Shown here piece after piece: positions 44,716 to 54,307 of a stretch of DNA of 64,000 nt (position 1 is the first letter of the stretch; every line of letters begins with the position of its first letter). The stretch covers positions 1,736,001-1,800,000 of the forward strand of contig OZ253445.1 of assembly GCA_965261165.1 (NCBI GenBank), given 5' to 3'. The DNA comes from SMWN01 sp965261165 (GTDB lineage: Bacteria > Pseudomonadota > Gammaproteobacteria > Eutrophobiales > Eutrophobiaceae). The translations under genes were made by a program, and so were the position numbers. The notes beneath the pieces were generated by a model. It did not search any database. It saw only the letters and a program-made list of their open reading frames with translations, and had not been told where the DNA came from.

Positions 44716-46203
44716 TTATTGCATCGCTACTGTATTCGAAGGCATAGTAAACTCTTTGCCGCTGATGGTTATAAACGTGGTTTCGGATTGACCTTCCGCA
44801 GTCATGCCAACCCTGACTTTCTCGACTTGTTCACCCTGAGCATATTTTGAAAAGTCTGCGCCTAAAGAGGCAACCACGGTGAAGGTGGTTGATGCAATCA
44901 GTATGCTCGGGCCGCTCGGTAGATTAATACTCACGCTAGCCGTGCCATTGGTTGCGATAGGTGTACTATCAGCAGTCGCTACTACCCCTGAAACCGGTAT
45001 CGCTTTTAAGGTGATTTTTTTACCTGCTGGAATTTCATTGGTGGAGAATTTCACTATGGTTGGATTCACCGTGTTTTGCGGGAGGATAATATCGTTAAGG
45101 CCAGTCGTCACACTGGGGGCTGCGATACCGGCGACACTGGCAATCGTTATCGAAGGAATATTCGTCGCAAATACCGGAGCTGGGCCGCCAAAGCTTAAAG
45201 CTGGGCTGGTGTTGCTGAATTCCAGACTAACTTCAGCTTCCAATCTGATACGCCCAAGGCCACCGGCACCACCTTGACCTCGACCCGCACGAGCATTGCA
45301 AGTCAAACCAGTCATCCCACCTGTTGCTGAGATATTTCCCGAACCAGTGATGGTGTCTGCAATAATTCTGATGCCACCGCCTGAACCGCCTCCGCCTGTG
45401 CCACCGAGTTGACTAGAGTTACCACTGCCACATACAACATTGGAGTTTCCGCCATCTCCGCCATCAGCAAGGATGCTACCGTCGATTTGAACAGTGGTGG
45501 AAGAGGCGATCAGTAAAGCACCTCCGCCTCCGCCTCCGCCTGTGCCGGAACTATCTCTACCGCCAGAGCCACCGCCACCGCCAGAGCCACCAAAGAGTGG
45601 TAAAAGATTTGCAATTCCATAGCTCTGTCCGCCCGTTCCTGCATTTGTAGTGTTGCAACTATTGATGTCAGTAACAAAAGACGCACCTGCGCCAGCGGTG
45701 CCAAAACCACCACCACCACCACCACAACCAAAGTCCCCATAGAAGTGGGTTCTCTCAGGGCCAAGTCTGCCCCTCTTGCCACCACCCAAGCCTAAGCCGT
45801 TGCCGCCACTGTCAGCAATACCATTGTTATCGACAGCACCCGCATGACCACCATCAAAACCTCCGGGACCACCGTCGGCGACGAACGCACCGCCAATCGA
45901 GAAATCAGCCTGGATAGATCCGGAATCTTCACCACTGATATCAATCGTTCCACCAATCACGACATCACCACTGGCGAGGAGGATCACTGGGGCATTGTGA
46001 TAACCAGTAAAGGTCAAGGTGAAGCCAGGCGCAATATTCACACTGGTAAAATTGAACACCCCTCCTGTTGGGCGTGCCAATTTCGTGTCCGCAGTGATCG
46101 TCAAGGCACCGTCTGTTCCGGTGCTGCCAGATTCAAAGGCCTGACTGACGCCTGGCAACATGATCATCAGCGTGATCATCTGTAGTTTGCTAGATATTTT
46201 CAT
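44716..46203 (-). CDS. Secreted glycine-rich protein of the Rhs operon
   Basis: 495 residues. Signal peptide with cleavage near VSQAFES. Residues about 85-320 are a glycine-rich region (GGGGGGFGTAGAGAS, GGSGGGGGSGGRDSSGTGGG) interspersed with VVIGGTIDISG-type strands, the look of a beta-helical surface or adhesin-like protein. The C-terminal ~150 residues form Ig-like strands. No enzyme motif. Strong ribosome site (AGAGGAG). It lies 71 bases upstream of the rhs start, so the two are likely co-transcribed; a role as surface partner is inference. Confidence 0.6.
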   Translation of the reverse strand: MKISSKLQMITLMIMLPGVSQAFESGSTGTDGALTITADTKLARPTGGVFNFTSVNIAPGFTLTFTGYHNAPVILLASGDVVIGGTIDISGEDSGSIQADFSIGGAFVADGGPGGFDGGHAGAVDNNGIADSGGNGLGLGGGKRGRLGPERTHFYGDFGCGGGGGGFGTAGAGASFVTDINSCNTTNAGTGGQSYGIANLLPLFGGSGGGGGSGGRDSSGTGGGGGGGALLIASSTTVQIDGSILADGGDGGNSNVVCGSGNSSQLGGTGGGGSGGGIRIIADTITGSGNISATGGMTGLTCNARAGRGQGGAGGLGRIRLEAEVSLEFSNTSPALSFGGPAPVFATNIPSITIASVAGIAAPSVTTGLNDIILPQNTVNPTIVKFSTNEIPAGKKITLKAIPVSGVVATADSTPIATNGTASVSINLPSGPSILIASTTFTVVASLGADFSKYAQGEQVEKVRVGMTAEGQSETTFITISGKEFTMPSNTVAMQ

Positions 46204-46258
46204 CTTTATTCTCCTCTTGTATCTTTAGACGCTTATCTTTTCTATGTTTATCTATGTT

Positions 46259-47656
46259 TTATTGAATGAGTATTAAATTTCTACTTGGGCCACTGAAAGA
46301 AACCTCGCCATCTATGGTCCTGAGTATTATTTGTCTTAAACCTGCTGCTGCATTCGCAGCTACATCGAGATTTATCTTGATCTCACTACCACCACCATTG
46401 ACAGAGAAAACGCTGCTCTGAGTCACCCCCTCTGCGGGAATGATTTCTACGCTGGTGACTGCATCTAGTCCGACACCATTAATAATCAGTCTATGTGAAA
46501 CATCTGTCAGCAATTCTGTCGGGCTGATGTCATAGGCTGTAATGCCAACATTGACACCAAGAATTGCAGATCTAGGTGCGTTTTCACCTTCCGGGATATT
46601 GAAGCTATTACGCGTCACCCCCAAAGGCAGTGATAAGGTGGTATTCTTCCCTAGCTGGGCGTTGAACGAAGTCCGCGTCACCCCCAAAGGCAGTGATAAG
46701 GTGGTATTCTCCCCTGGCTGGGCGTTGAACGAAGTCCGCGTCACCCCCAAAGGCAGTGATAAGGTGGTATTCTCCCCTGGCTGGGCGTTGAACGAAGTCC
46801 GCGTCACCCCCAAAGGCAGTGATAAGGCGGTATTCTCCCCCGGCGATGAATTGAACCGCTGCACGTTCACACCGAAGGGTAGGCTGGCGATGAATTGATC
46901 TCCTGCGGGTAACTGGAACGGTTCTTGTACAAACACGGGGACACTTAAGCCTAGAAAATTCGAAAGTTGATTTATCTGTAATATCGTTGAACCTGGTGTT
47001 TTACCAGTAATGTTGAGCGTAACTTCTCGTTCACCTGCAAGCAGCGTGATGGATTGCTTGGAAATTTTGGCGATAGCGGAGTCATTAATCAAGACATCAA
47101 AGACCTGATCCGTACCGAAGGATTCTTCAAATAAGAAAGCGACTAAAACCGGTTGATCATCTGCTTCAGTGACAATAGGACTTGGATTGCTGGTGATTAT
47201 TGGCGTTTCTGCTGCTATCAGGAATGGCGCATCGACAGAACCTACGCGGGTTGTGAAAGTGAGTGTCGTCGAGCCAATCGTTGCTTGATCATTCGCACGA
47301 ACGCTAAAACTAACACTCGTACTGCTTGTGATGATATTAAAAATGCTTAGATTTGGGTCAATGCTTGTGACTTGTGCTTTCAGTAAATCGGTACCCGTTG
47401 CCGTGACGAAAGATAGACCGTTGATATTTACAAATCTGGGACTAAGACTCGTTATAACTGGTGGGTTGAGATTTCGATTCGAACGTACAGAGGTGATATT
47501 ACCTGCACCGTCATAGTTATAATCGATCACACGTTGTGTATCTGCATGGACTGGCACCGAAGATAAAACAGAAATGAAGATCGTCAACCAGAAAAAGCAC
47601 CAAGCAGGTACTTCATTCATTGGGTATGAAGATTGTGGCAGTATGCTTTTATGCAT
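46259..47656 (-). CDS. Secreted YD/TIG-type repeat protein of the Rhs operon
   Basis: 465 residues; an ATG at 47620 would give a cleaner signal peptide (WCFFWLTIFISVLSSVPVHA). The mature protein begins with one YD-like repeat (DYNYDGAGNITSVRSNRN), then IPT/TIG-like Ig domains (PPVITSLSPRFVNINGLSFV), four 21-residue repeats (about residues 265-349, SLPLGVTRTSFNAQPGENTT) and a final TIG-like domain (ISPTELLTDVSHRLIINGVG). It is the first gene of the operon ending in rhs. Function unknown; the YD repeat and position tie it to the Rhs system. Confidence 0.6.
   Translation of the reverse strand: MHKSILPQSSYPMNEVPAWCFFWLTIFISVLSSVPVHADTQRVIDYNYDGAGNITSVRSNRNLNPPVITSLSPRFVNINGLSFVTATGTDLLKAQVTSIDPNLSIFNIITSSTSVSFSVRANDQATIGSTTLTFTTRVGSVDAPFLIAAETPIITSNPSPIVTEADDQPVLVAFLFEESFGTDQVFDVLINDSAIAKISKQSITLLAGEREVTLNITGKTPGSTILQINQLSNFLGLSVPVFVQEPFQLPAGDQFIASLPFGVNVQRFNSSPGENTALSLPLGVTRTSFNAQPGENTTLSLPLGVTRTSFNAQPGENTTLSLPLGVTRTSFNAQLGKNTTLSLPLGVTRNSFNIPEGENAPRSAILGVNVGITAYDISPTELLTDVSHRLIINGVGLDAVTSVEIIPAEGVTQSSVFSVNGGGSEIKINLDVAANAAAGLRQIILRTIDGEVSFSGPSRNLILIQ
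46611..46862 (-). repeat. Four 63-base tandem repeats in the TIG-type gene
   Basis: Units begin at 46611, 46674, 46737 and 46800, nearly identical, each encoding 21 residues (SLPLGVTR(T/N)SF core). Diverged half-units flank both sides. The 63-base period keeps the frame, so copy number can change without breaking the gene. Confidence 0.9.
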
Positions 47657-47671
47657 TGATGTTACTCAAGC

Positions 47672-48452
47672 GGATTCAACTCGCAAGTACAACAGATGGG
47701 TTGATCCCTAAAAGTACTTGATTAGGTGTTTTAATACCAAGACATTTTCTTGGTCGATTGTTTAATCTGTTCATGGCTCGGTTGATTTCCTTCTGAGTAA
47801 TGGTTGTAAGATCACTTCCTTTTGGAAAATATTGTCGAATCAGGCCATGGGCATTTTCATTCAGACCACGTTCTCAAGAGGCATAAGGATGTGCATAGTG
47901 CCGAGTTCCCAATCACCCAACCGGGAACGTTTATCGACAACAGCGAGCCGCTCATCAATGCTGATGCAGTCAATTAATTGGTCACTACGGTTGTAGCTGC
48001 CATAGCGTTTACGGCGTTGTTGTTTGCAACGTAGGTGATGATAGAGCGCACCGCCATCGGCTTTATCCTGGAGAATATACGGGTCAATCCATTCATGACT
48101 GATAGAAACATTGTCTTCAGCTTTAAGCCACAAACTGATTTTCTCAGGACTCCAATCTTCACCGAGCAGCCTTGCAACTTGTCGCCACAAGCGACGAGGA
48201 ATACTCGTCTGTCCTTTGGATTGCCTGCGTTGCTCAGTCAGACGTTGTGCCTGCCCTGGACGGTAACCACGAAGTCCGGTGTGACGGCTAATCTCCCGAC
48301 TGATGGTCGATTTGTGGCGATTGAGTATCATGACTATCTCAGATTGATCATGCCCTGCTTTCATCAAAGTAAATTTTGGTATCGTTCTTCTTGGATAAGC
48401 TGTGTCTGTTTCATTATGCTCCTTAAGAGTTGCACTTACAAATTGAATTCAC
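47672..48452 (-). mobile_element. IS30-family remnant, internally deleted
   Basis: Imperfect terminal inverted repeats: gattcaactcgcaagtacaac at the left against gaattcaatttgtaagtgcaac (reverse) at the right. The transposase N-terminus (about 48367 down; SEIVMILNRHKSTISREISR, ending GDWELGT) is joined directly to YAHPYAS-stop-ERGLNENAHGLIRQYFPKG, so most of the DDE catalytic core is deleted, plus a TGG to TGA change. The C-terminal part (LNNRPRKCLGIKTPNQVLLG) is otherwise preserved. It separates the Rhs operon from gspD. Confidence 0.8.
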
Positions 48453-48456
48453 GCTT

Positions 48457-48475
48457 AATCAGGGGTTCCCTGATT
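48457..48475. other. Perfect palindrome downstream of gspD
   Basis: AATCAGGG-GTT-CCCTGATT forms an 8-bp stem. It lies about 145 bp beyond the gspD stop, next to the IS30 end. No T-run follows on either strand, so it is not a classical terminator. Confidence 0.5.
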
Positions 48476-48617
48476 GTATTCACCGTCTTTGTGCAGGTCC
48501 CATGCTCAGAAAAAAATAAATATGAGACTTTTACAATGTACATTGCAAGCTATGAGAGCTACATCTATACCTACACAAGGAGATGAATAGGTAACTGTTT
48601 AAACAAATACTTAAGCT

Positions 48618-50843
48618 TTACGTTGAGCTATCTAAGCCTACATTCTCATGCTTAATATTTACGGGAGGAAGATTCCGTAGCTTACGACGAAATTCATCAG
48701 TAATCTTTCGTGCATCATTGTTATTTCTAACAATGCGAGGGGTGAGCAATACAATCAATTCTGTGCGTCGTGACTCGTCTTTGGTCTGGCCAAATAGTTT
48801 ACCCAGGAATGGGATCTTATATAATCCTGGCACACCGCTTTCGTTGTTTGTTTGTGTGTCCTGTATTAAGCCACCCAAGACAATGGTTTCACCGGAATTA
48901 ATCGCTACAGTGCTTTCAATCTGCCGTTGCTGAATAGTCGGCGCATCAATGTCTGATGAGGTTGTATCGACCGCATTACTGACTTCCTGTTTGATCTCCA
49001 TAGTCACCAAGCCACTATTATTAACGCGTGGCGTGACTGTTAATGTCACACCGGTATTTTTAAATTGAATTTCATTAACAGACGGCGCATTCGGATCAAT
49101 ATTACTAACAGACTGACGTGTCGGTACTGGGATTTCATCACCAACATTGATGGTGGCTGTCTGGTTATCCAATACCATTAGGGATGGCGCAGACAATACA
49201 TTAATTTTGGATTCGGATTCCAATGCATTTAATGCAACACGTATATTCGCAGCACTATTAATAATCGTATAAGAGAATGAAGGTGCCAGTGCAGCAATAC
49301 CCGCATCGCCCAAATCAAGCTGGCCTTGTCCTGTGCGTGATTTGCCAACCCCATTTTTAAAAAACCATTCGACACCATAGTTTAAGTCGTCAGTTAAGGT
49401 GACTTCCAGGATACTGGCCTCTATTAATACTTGCAGTGGTACAACATCGAGTTTTTGTATTGCAGCTGCGACCATTTTGTAGTCTTTGGGTGCTGCCAAT
49501 ATCACTAAGGCATTGCGTGTATCATCAGCGATAATTTCAATCTCATTGCTCGCCGCAAGTGAAAGCTCGGATGAACCAACGGAAACCGATGCTGTTGTTG
49601 TAGGTGCGCTTGTGTCAGCGACACTGCTGTTGCTATCTCCAGAAATTTCAACCGGGCTTGTACCAGGCGCGAGTGCGGGTGATGTAGAAGATGCTGAGTT
49701 TGATGTCACACCACCAAAGATACGCCCAAGAATATCAGCCAACTCTGTTGCTTTGGCATTCTGAACTTCATAGACATAGAGATGTTGGCCTATCGTTTCA
49801 CCTGGCCGATCTAATCTATATAACCAAATCTCTGCTTCTCGTAATGCTGCGATTGTTGAGCTGATCAAGAGAATTGAATTAAGACGTTCGATGGCAAGTG
49901 TGCGAACCAGTCCGCCTAACAATTCGCTGTTGGTACTCCCTTCAGCGCCACCCAGTATTCCATCAAGTTCAGATTTTAATGTTTTTGGATCAATATAATC
50001 GAGAGGATATAACCCTACTGACATCCCACGTAAATAATCAACATCAAATATCTCAATCGTTTCTTGTAAGGTATTTAATTCCTGTGGCGTACCCGCGAGG
50101 ATTAACATATTACGTTGCTTATCAATACGAACACTACCGCCATCACTAATAAACGGTTCAAGAATCTTTTGCATTTCTTGTGCTGCGATATATTCCAACG
50201 GAATAATTTTCACTCTGTATCCGGAACCAGAAGATCGCGTTACAACGTCCGGAGATAGGTTTCCTTTAATAGCGTTTGTTCGAGGTAATACTTGATACAG
50301 GCCACCTGATTTAATGATCACTGCGTTATTAATCGCTAGTATTTCTTCGAGCAAAGGCAAGAGTTCTTTTTTACTGACAGCTCGTGATGTTTCAATGGTG
50401 ACCGTGCCACTGACTTGGGGGTCGATGACAAAGTTTTCATTCAACATATCGCCCAAGATAATTTTTGCAAATTCGTTTATATCAGTCCCTTGAAAATTCA
50501 GGGTGATGTCACCTGCAACAGGATCTGTTGTTATCTGATTTTTTGATGATGGAGATGCGACATATTGACCCGTACCTACTTCGAGAATTTGCTGGCGTTG
50601 ATGCGATGCTATATCACCATTTTCAATTACAGCTTGTTGCTTGACAGGTTCTATTACTTCGGTCTGTGTTATTTCAATATTAGTTGAAGGTGTCTCTGAT
50701 GATTGCACAGACTGTGTTTGTTCTACAGTTACAGTGTCTTTTTGGATTGGGTCTTTTTGGAATGGCACGTAATTGCAAGCACTCATGAAAATCAGGAGCG
50801 CACAACAAAACATACTGATAAGTAAAGACCTCTTCTTTATAAT
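48618..50843 (-). CDS. gspD: Type II secretion secretin GspD
   Basis: Outer-membrane secretin forming the exit pore. N0 domain (DITLNFQGTDINEFAKIILG), N1-N3 repeats (VKIIPLEYIAAQEMQKILEP; LYVYEVQNAKATELADILGR), then the secretin domain (VLSAPSLMVLDNQTATINVG ... VLGGLIQDTQ ... LLTPRIV). The first ATG (50813) gives MFCCALLIFMSAC with no basic n-region and no ribosome site. Ten codons upstream, an ATT seven bases after AAGGAG adds IIKKRSLLIS and yields a proper lipoprotein signal ending MSAC. I therefore place the start at that ATT. Last gene of the gsp operon, ~130 bases after gspN. Confidence 0.9.
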   Translation of the reverse strand: MIKKRSLLISMFCCALLIFMSACNYVPFQKDPIQKDTVTVEQTQSVQSSETPSTNIEITQTEVIEPVKQQAVIENGDIASHQRQQILEVGTGQYVASPSSKNQITTDPVAGDITLNFQGTDINEFAKIILGDMLNENFVIDPQVSGTVTIETSRAVSKKELLPLLEEILAINNAVIIKSGGLYQVLPRTNAIKGNLSPDVVTRSSGSGYRVKIIPLEYIAAQEMQKILEPFISDGGSVRIDKQRNMLILAGTPQELNTLQETIEIFDVDYLRGMSVGLYPLDYIDPKTLKSELDGILGGAEGSTNSELLGGLVRTLAIERLNSILLISSTIAALREAEIWLYRLDRPGETIGQHLYVYEVQNAKATELADILGRIFGGVTSNSASSTSPALAPGTSPVEISGDSNSSVADTSAPTTTASVSVGSSELSLAASNEIEIIADDTRNALVILAAPKDYKMVAAAIQKLDVVPLQVLIEASILEVTLTDDLNYGVEWFFKNGVGKSRTGQGQLDLGDAGIAALAPSFSYTIINSAANIRVALNALESESKINVLSAPSLMVLDNQTATINVGDEIPVPTRQSVSNIDPNAPSVNEIQFKNTGVTLTVTPRVNNSGLVTMEIKQEVSNAVDTTSSDIDAPTIQQRQIESTVAINSGETIVLGGLIQDTQTNNESGVPGLYKIPFLGKLFGQTKDESRRTELIVLLTPRIVRNNNDARKITDEFRRKLRNLPPVNIKHENVGLDSST

Positions 50844-50972
50844 GACGATACTCCTTGTATCGTATTTTGTTCGATATTGCTTTTTAACCAGTTAGGTTAT
50901 TCTAAACCACCAATTATTCTAATTATAATAATAACTTATCTTGCTCACTCTAAGGAAAAAGTCAGATATTGT

Positions 50973-51665
50973 CTACTTTTTAACAACAGCGGCCTCAGGA
51001 TTCGATTGTTTATCTCCGCCACCTTTCTCTGCTAATACTTGCTTCTTTGGTATTTCATTTTTTTCGTCCGCGTCTGCCTTTCTATTGGTAGAAATCCTGT
51101 TTTCGACTTTTATTTTCGTGTTGGATTTTGGATTTGAACCTTTTATTTCAAGCTCAAGTCGTTTAATTTCCTCACCTCTTTTCAACTGAACAGAATGCGG
51201 CGTCACCTCATCAAGAGACCAGCCATCAATCATTTCTCCCAAAACAACCCGTTGCAAAGTCTTATTCCGGCCACTTTGCAGAATTGCGATTTGTATCTCT
51301 GGTGTCATCACGACAGCACTTAATGAAAGCTCTTCTTGTTTTTTTGCAGGCCGATTACGTTTGCTCTCAGGTTTCGCCACCAAATGTTCTGGCTCTGGGG
51401 CAACGAAAGGTAGTCTTGTTTCATTAAACAATGGTCGTTGAATAACTTCATCAAACGCCGTGATTTTTGGGAAAACGAACTTCTTGTTATCTACTTCATT
51501 ATTTTTTGAGTTTGCACTGACATCCATTACGCTATTGTCTTCATCGTTCGATGCTGAAGGATTTAGTTGAAGCCACAATGTAATGACAAGCATCACGCAT
51601 AGACTAACTAAAACAAATCTAATGATATTCTGTAATGGGTTTGACACTTGATTTTGATTCTTCAT
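50973..51665 (-). CDS. gspN: Type II secretion protein N/C-like (XpsN-like)
   Basis: 230 residues, one membrane helix (about 14-31), then a linker and a periplasmic homology-region-like domain (LSAVVMTPEIQIAILQSGRN, VVLGEMIDGWSLDEVTPHSV, GEEIKRLELEI), which in GspC/XpsN links inner-membrane proteins to the secretin. The lysine-rich tail lacks a PDZ domain. The gene lies between gspM and gspD, as xpsN does in the Xanthomonas xps cluster, and overlaps gspM by 4 bases. GspC is the main alternative name. Confidence 0.65.
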   Translation of the reverse strand: MKNQNQVSNPLQNIIRFVLVSLCVMLVITLWLQLNPSASNDEDNSVMDVSANSKNNEVDNKKFVFPKITAFDEVIQRPLFNETRLPFVAPEPEHLVAKPESKRNRPAKKQEELSLSAVVMTPEIQIAILQSGRNKTLQRVVLGEMIDGWSLDEVTPHSVQLKRGEEIKRLELEIKGSNPKSNTKIKVENRISTNRKADADEKNEIPKKQVLAEKGGGDKQSNPEAAVVKK

Positions 51666-52240
51666 ATCGACGAACTATTCATATAGCCGCTAACATCAAA
51701 TCGCACTTCTATTTGACTATCTGTCTGCTGTCTATTTCTAAAACTGGTACGTGACTTCTGTATTAAAATATTTTCTGTGAACAATAAGGGTTTGTTAATC
51801 GCAATCTGATAAAACACTTCTCGCAATGCATTAATATTTGTACGCATATGCACCTTCACCGTGATTTTCGGAAATAGCTCATCTTCCGTCTGGCTGAGTG
51901 CGTGGGTACTAACGAGATTACCGCCACTTGTTTCAACCAGTGCTTTTATTTGCTTTTGCAAGTTCGCAGCAACAATGGCAGGGGCTTTATCTTCAAGAAA
52001 ATCATTCTTGCTAGGCGATTGTATTTTTAAATGGTTTATTTCATTTCTTAACAATTCAATTTCTTGATTTGAACTTGCAAATTTACTCGATTGAAACTGC
52101 AAGTCTTCAATCCGTTCGGCGTTATTAATTCTGGCTGATAGTACAGGATGAATAAGCAGGATATAAAACCCGGCGACACCCAATACCAATATTCCTAATG
52201 AATATAGACCGTGTTGCAGATTAGGAGTGAATCCATTCAT
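51662..52240 (-). CDS. gspM: Type II secretion protein GspM
   Basis: 192 residues: short cytoplasmic start, one membrane helix (about 13-33), coiled coil (NNAERIEDLQFQSSKFASSN), then a ferredoxin-like periplasmic domain ending VRFDVSGYM. This is the size and layout of the XpsM type (GspM_II). It stabilises GspL in the inner-membrane platform. Overlaps gspL and gspN by 4 bases each (ATGA), indicating translational coupling. Confidence 0.85.
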   Translation of the reverse strand: MNGFTPNLQHGLYSLGILVLGVAGFYILLIHPVLSARINNAERIEDLQFQSSKFASSNQEIELLRNEINHLKIQSPSKNDFLEDKAPAIVAANLQKQIKALVETSGGNLVSTHALSQTEDELFPKITVKVHMRTNINALREVFYQIAINKPLLFTENILIQKSRTSFRNRQQTDSQIEVRFDVSGYMNSSSI

Positions 52241-53343
52241 ATTCCATCCTCTGTAATTGCATTGGTTATTGGGTCGCTCATGGGTATGGTGATTAATTTC
52301 GCTGACAGATGGAACTTGTCTTTGCCATTGACATTATTCTGTGTCACTGGCGATCTGAATTGTGTCTCTGCAAATCGAGGTGATGATTCGATAATCTGTA
52401 TCAACGAAGATGCATTGACTGATTCGCCTTGAATTTGTAATTCTTCATTTTTTATAATCAAACGCGTCAGCCATGTATCATCCGGGATAATCTTTGTTAT
52501 CTCGCCAAATAATTCAATACTGCTTAGCGTGTTTTTATGTTTGTTATCAAGAAAATTAATTTGATCCGTGATGATTCGTTTTTCATCCCTTGATTTTTGT
52601 AATGCTATAGCTGCTTTCCTATTAGCTTGCACATCTCTTTTCAGAGAATCGAGTTGTTGCGTCTGTTGTGCAAGCGGCAAATAAAGAACGGCAATTAATA
52701 ATACAAACACAGCTGTTGCCAATGATGCAGAGACAACATCAGTACGCATATTTTCATTAACTCTTTGGTTATCTGGTAATAGATTTATATTTAATTCATC
52801 AGGATGGGTTGGCACAGGTTTCAGCCCATCAATCTTGACGTTCCATTCCCTTAATAATGACAGCAGTGGATCAATGTTTTGTCGCGGCACAACGTAGAGT
52901 TCGAGTTGTAATTTATTCGTTTGCTTGTCGTGTTTAATAATCTGGTAATCATAATAAGCCTGTTCCTGACTAAAAGGTGTTCTACGGCTTAGCTCAAACC
53001 CAAGTGCCTCTCGTAAATCCGATTCAGCAGCAGATGGGAAGGACAATGTTTTCTTAAGCAATAGTTTTCCAGGAACGACTAGAATATGTTCTGCTTGTTG
53101 CTCATGTAACCATTTCTGTACAGATAATCGCTGAATATCATCTGTTCTTACAAAGCGTTGAATATCTAGAGGTTTGTTGCTATCAACTGAGTATCGTTTG
53201 ACGATGATCTGATCTTCATCGATTTCAATCGTAATCTTGTCTGGACTTAAACCCATTGAACGTTTTAATGGTGCCGGACAGAAAAAAAACAAGCCTTGGA
53301 GCCACCAATCAATTGCATTCCTAAAACGAGAAAATATTTTCAT
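52237..53343 (-). CDS. gspL: Type II secretion protein GspL
   Basis: 368 residues. N-terminal actin-like cytoplasmic part (LPFTxAxE-like FPSAAESDLREALGFELSRR, TPFSQEQAYYDY), a membrane helix (about 206-228), and a PilN-like periplasmic domain (ITKIIPDDTWLTRLIIKNEE). It tethers the ATPase GspE to the membrane platform. Shorter than some GspL proteins but typical of the Xps type. Starts 3 bases after gspK stops. Confidence 0.85.
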   Translation of the reverse strand: MKIFSRFRNAIDWWLQGLFFFCPAPLKRSMGLSPDKITIEIDEDQIIVKRYSVDSNKPLDIQRFVRTDDIQRLSVQKWLHEQQAEHILVVPGKLLLKKTLSFPSAAESDLREALGFELSRRTPFSQEQAYYDYQIIKHDKQTNKLQLELYVVPRQNIDPLLSLLREWNVKIDGLKPVPTHPDELNINLLPDNQRVNENMRTDVVSASLATAVFVLLIAVLYLPLAQQTQQLDSLKRDVQANRKAAIALQKSRDEKRIITDQINFLDNKHKNTLSSIELFGEITKIIPDDTWLTRLIIKNEELQIQGESVNASSLIQIIESSPRFAETQFRSPVTQNNVNGKDKFHLSAKLITIPMSDPITNAITEDGI

Positions 53344-53346
53344 GCT

Positions 53347-54297
53347 TTAACTATTTTCCAGCTCTTCATGGTTTATTTCTCCATCTTCCATTACTTCTTG
53401 CTTGGACGCTGTTACCTTCGGTGCGATTTGCCAAGCAAGTATAGAATATGGCTGTTGACCATTCCTACGCAATGAGATCACCGCATTAACACGTGCAAGC
53501 GTATTGTTAATTTTAGCTTCACTTGTAACAAGGAATACTGTGCCCCTACCCTTGGCAAGATATTCTGAGTCTACCCCCAGCGTTGGGATCAACTGACCCG
53601 GTTCATCACTGGCGTCACGCTGTGCAATATAATAATCGACTTCAGATTCAGTAATATTTGGAATCGCGAGCAATGCTTCTCTTGGTGCGGATTGTGGATC
53701 TATCCCTGCCTGATGCGAATAGACAGTCAATGCTGGTCTTAGTTTACGATAAAGCGTTGCAGTGAAACCTTTCACCAACAGGAGCTCATCGATAGAATTA
53801 AAAGATCCGTCTTTTGCACCATAGTTTAATCCGGCATTCTTATAGTACGCATCTTCAGCACCGTTATTCCGAACCAGATCGTCTTTGTCCCGCCAGTCCA
53901 ATATGGCTTGAACCAGAGGCAATTGATCTTCATTTGGCACATCAACTGATTGCAACAACCCCATTAATAGTTCAGAACGCGCAGAATTCAAATCTATTTT
54001 CCCAGTTTCAGATTGAATGTGTACATTGACGATTGCGTCATTCAATTGATAATCATACTTTGTTCCATCGTCCTTCCAGATTTTGTCTAAGACGGGTTTA
54101 TATAATTCGATAATGGCCTGATTAATTCCTGCTTCTGCTAGAGCATTAGCCTGTGCAGATCGAACTAGATTGGCCGTTAACATTGTTTCTGTGCGCATCA
54201 TACGACTATAGCCAGTCGCCATAATGGTGAGCAATACCAACATCCAAAGCACGATCACCAATGCAATACCATTTTGTTTATTCATGTTTTTCATCAT
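53347..54297 (-). CDS. gspK: Minor pseudopilin GspK
   Basis: 316 residues. Prepilin leader NKQNG with cleavage before IALVIVLWMLVLL; it lacks Glu at +5 as is normal for GspK. The large globular domain includes the typical KIDLNSA, LVQAILDWRDKDD and GFTATLYRKLRPALTVY segments. GspK caps the pseudopilus tip with GspI and GspJ. It sits between gspJ and gspL as expected. Confidence 0.9.
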   Translation of the reverse strand: MMKNMNKQNGIALVIVLWMLVLLTIMATGYSRMMRTETMLTANLVRSAQANALAEAGINQAIIELYKPVLDKIWKDDGTKYDYQLNDAIVNVHIQSETGKIDLNSARSELLMGLLQSVDVPNEDQLPLVQAILDWRDKDDLVRNNGAEDAYYKNAGLNYGAKDGSFNSIDELLLVKGFTATLYRKLRPALTVYSHQAGIDPQSAPREALLAIPNITESEVDYYIAQRDASDEPGQLIPTLGVDSEYLAKGRGTVFLVTSEAKINNTLARVNAVISLRRNGQQPYSILAWQIAPKVTASKQEVMEDGEINHEELENS

Positions 54298-54307
54298 GAT
54301 GAAATTA

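Noticed and set aside
46611..46862. CRISPR-like array
   Set aside because: Units are contiguous 63-base coding repeats with no unique spacers and no cas genes nearby.
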